In this document: in pieces, positions 4,943-5,712 of the stretch
Numbering within the stretch: position 1 is the first letter of the stretch
Layout of the letters: every line of letters begins with the position of its first letter
Assembly (NCBI GenBank): GCA_003222235.1
Contig: QHVD01000367.1
Span: 1-5,712, forward strand
From: Gemmatimonadota bacterium
GTDB lineage: Bacteria; Gemmatimonadota; Gemmatimonadetes; Gemmatimonadales; GWC2-71-9
Reading direction: 5' to 3'
Length of the DNA: 5,712 nt
Position numbers and translations under genes: made by a program
Notes under the pieces: model-generated
Seen by the model: only the letters and a program-made list of their open reading frames with translations
Told to the model about the DNA's origin: nothing
The model's database searches: none

Positions 4943-5712
4943 TGCCGCTCCAACCAGCGGCGTGCCGCGAGCGCCGCCCGCTGGGCGAGAATCGCGAGCC
5001 GCCCCATCGGCACCGAGCGGTCCCGCACGACCAGGAGCAGGGCGTTTCCGGTGGGGGGCGTCAGATGGACGTGCCCGATCGTCCCCTCGGCGGCGAGCCC
5101 CGTCCACGTGCCGAAGTCGAGCAGCTTCGCCGTGCGCGCGGCTTCCTGCGAGACGCCGGCGAGATATGCGGCCACTGCGTCGGTCACATCCCGGCCGTGG
5201 GGATCCTTGAGGCCGCCCCCCAGGACCCGGCCCGAGGGGTCGAGGAGCAGCAGACCTTCCTGCGCTCCTTCGAGGCCCGCGAAAACACGCGCCTCCTCGA
5301 GCGGCGCCGCAGCCGCGGGAGCCGCGGCCACCTCCTCGGTTGCTGCGGCGGCACCGGTGGCTGGGGCGCCGCCCCCCCCCCGTACCGCCGCCAGAGCCTG
5401 GACGATCGCGGGGTCGTCGGGCGCCGCCCGTCGCGCCGCCTCGAGGTGCGCCACCGCCTGTGCGAGGTCGCCAACCGTGAAATAGAGGAAGGCGAGCCCC
5501 TTCAACGCGCCCACGTGGGTCGGCGCGATGCGCAGCGCCATGTCCCACTCGTCGAACGCCCGCTCGTAATCGCGCTTGTCGGCGAGGACGCGGGCGTACA
5601 GGTCGTGCGCGTCGGCGAGGTGCGGGTGGCGCTCGAGGCCGGTCAGGGCCACCCGGTGGGCCGCCTCGAGCTGGCCTTTCCGGCGCAGCAACTCCCCAAG
5701 CCGGAGGAACAC
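4939..5712 (-). CDS. TPR protein with C-terminal roadblock/LC7-like domain (5' end outside window)
   Basis: The visible 257 residues begin inside a tetratricopeptide repeat array. Three helix-pair repeats are readable at about residues 1-29, 33-63 and 67-97, with the usual small and aromatic residues (for example DYERAFDEWDMALRIAP). A low-complexity Gly/Ala/Pro/Glu linker follows (about 111-141). The last part, about 142-257, alternates hydrophobic strands and helices as in roadblock/LC7 domains (EGLLLLDPSGRVLGGG, later NALLLVVRDRSVPMGRL). The first codon at the window edge is GTG, but the sequence there looks like mid-TPR, so I treat it as an internal valine and the gene as 5'-partial. TPRs mediate protein-protein contacts, and roadblock domains typically bind or regulate small GTPases. 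An MglA-type GTPase lies three genes downstream, so a partner or scaffold role for that GTPase is inferred. The linker contains a run of ten G on the coding strand, and the frame is intact across it. The stop TGA overlaps the next gene's GTG by 4 bases. The roadblock assignment is by fold pattern only. Confidence 0.82.
   Translation of the reverse strand: MFLRLGELLRRKGQLEAAHRVALTGLERHPHLADAHDLYARVLADKRDYERAFDEWDMALRIAPTHVGALKGLAFLYFTVGDLAQAVAHLEAARRAAPDDPAIVQALAAVRGGGGAPATGAAAATEEVAAAPAAAAPLEEARVFAGLEGAQEGLLLLDPSGRVLGGGLKDPHGRDVTDAVAAYLAGVSQEAARTAKLLDFGTWTGLAAEGTIGHVHLTPPTGNALLLVVRDRSVPMGRLAILAQRAALAARRWLERQ
4948..4951 (-). promoter_or_regulatory. Ribosome binding site of the small roadblock gene
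   Basis: GGAG on the minus strand lies five bases upstream of GTG at 4942. It sits inside the end of the preceding TPR-roadblock gene and supports the GTG that overlaps that gene's stop codon. Confidence 0.6.

Overview
The window is a single, tightly packed, leftward-reading (minus strand) operon fragment from a very G+C-rich bacterium. I see no RNA gene, mobile element, CRISPR array, promoter or terminator. Codon third positions are almost all G or C, and four of the five visible start codons are GTG. The MglA protein is close to the Myxococcus type. Tandem roadblock genes, a DnaA-like AAA+ protein and a DUF4388/PATAN-TPR protein in one cluster suggest a high-GC lineage such as Myxococcota, Rokubacteria/Methylomirabilota or Gemmatimonadota. 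This placement is inference and is not firm.

In transcription order (right to left) the genes are as follows. (1) 5712-4939 is the 3' part of a TPR protein with a C-terminal roadblock/LC7-like domain; its 5' end is outside the window. (2) 4942-4577 is a small stand-alone roadblock protein. (3) 4580-4110 is a second stand-alone roadblock protein that resembles MglB. (4) 4104-3505 is an MglA-type Ras-like GTPase. (5) 3508-1476 is a DnaA-like protein with two AAA+ domains joined by an Ala/Pro-rich linker; the reading frame is broken by one base at C8 tracts in the linker, so it reads as two overlapping frames. (6) 1476-1 is a DUF4388/PATAN protein with a GspE-N/MshEN-like repeat pair and TPRs; it has an in-frame amber codon at 258-256 and runs off the left edge.

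Neighbouring genes overlap by 4 bases (GTGA) or 1 base (TGATG), or are 5 bases apart, so they are probably co-transcribed and translationally coupled. By analogy with MglA/MglB, the roadblock proteins would regulate the GTPase. The tandem AAA+ protein and the PATAN-TPR protein would be effectors, scaffolds or inputs. The PATAN protein carries a recognisable match to the cyclic-di-GMP-binding MshEN motif, which could connect this GTPase switch to second-messenger signalling. The combination of small GTPase, three roadblock proteins, a double DnaA-type ATPase lacking the DNA-binding domain, and a PATAN/MshEN/TPR adaptor is the most interesting content here. Its function is unknown to me.

Two lesions, the linker frameshift and the amber codon, sit in otherwise well-preserved coding sequence. 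They may be assembly errors, real mutations or recoding; raw reads or homologues would decide.
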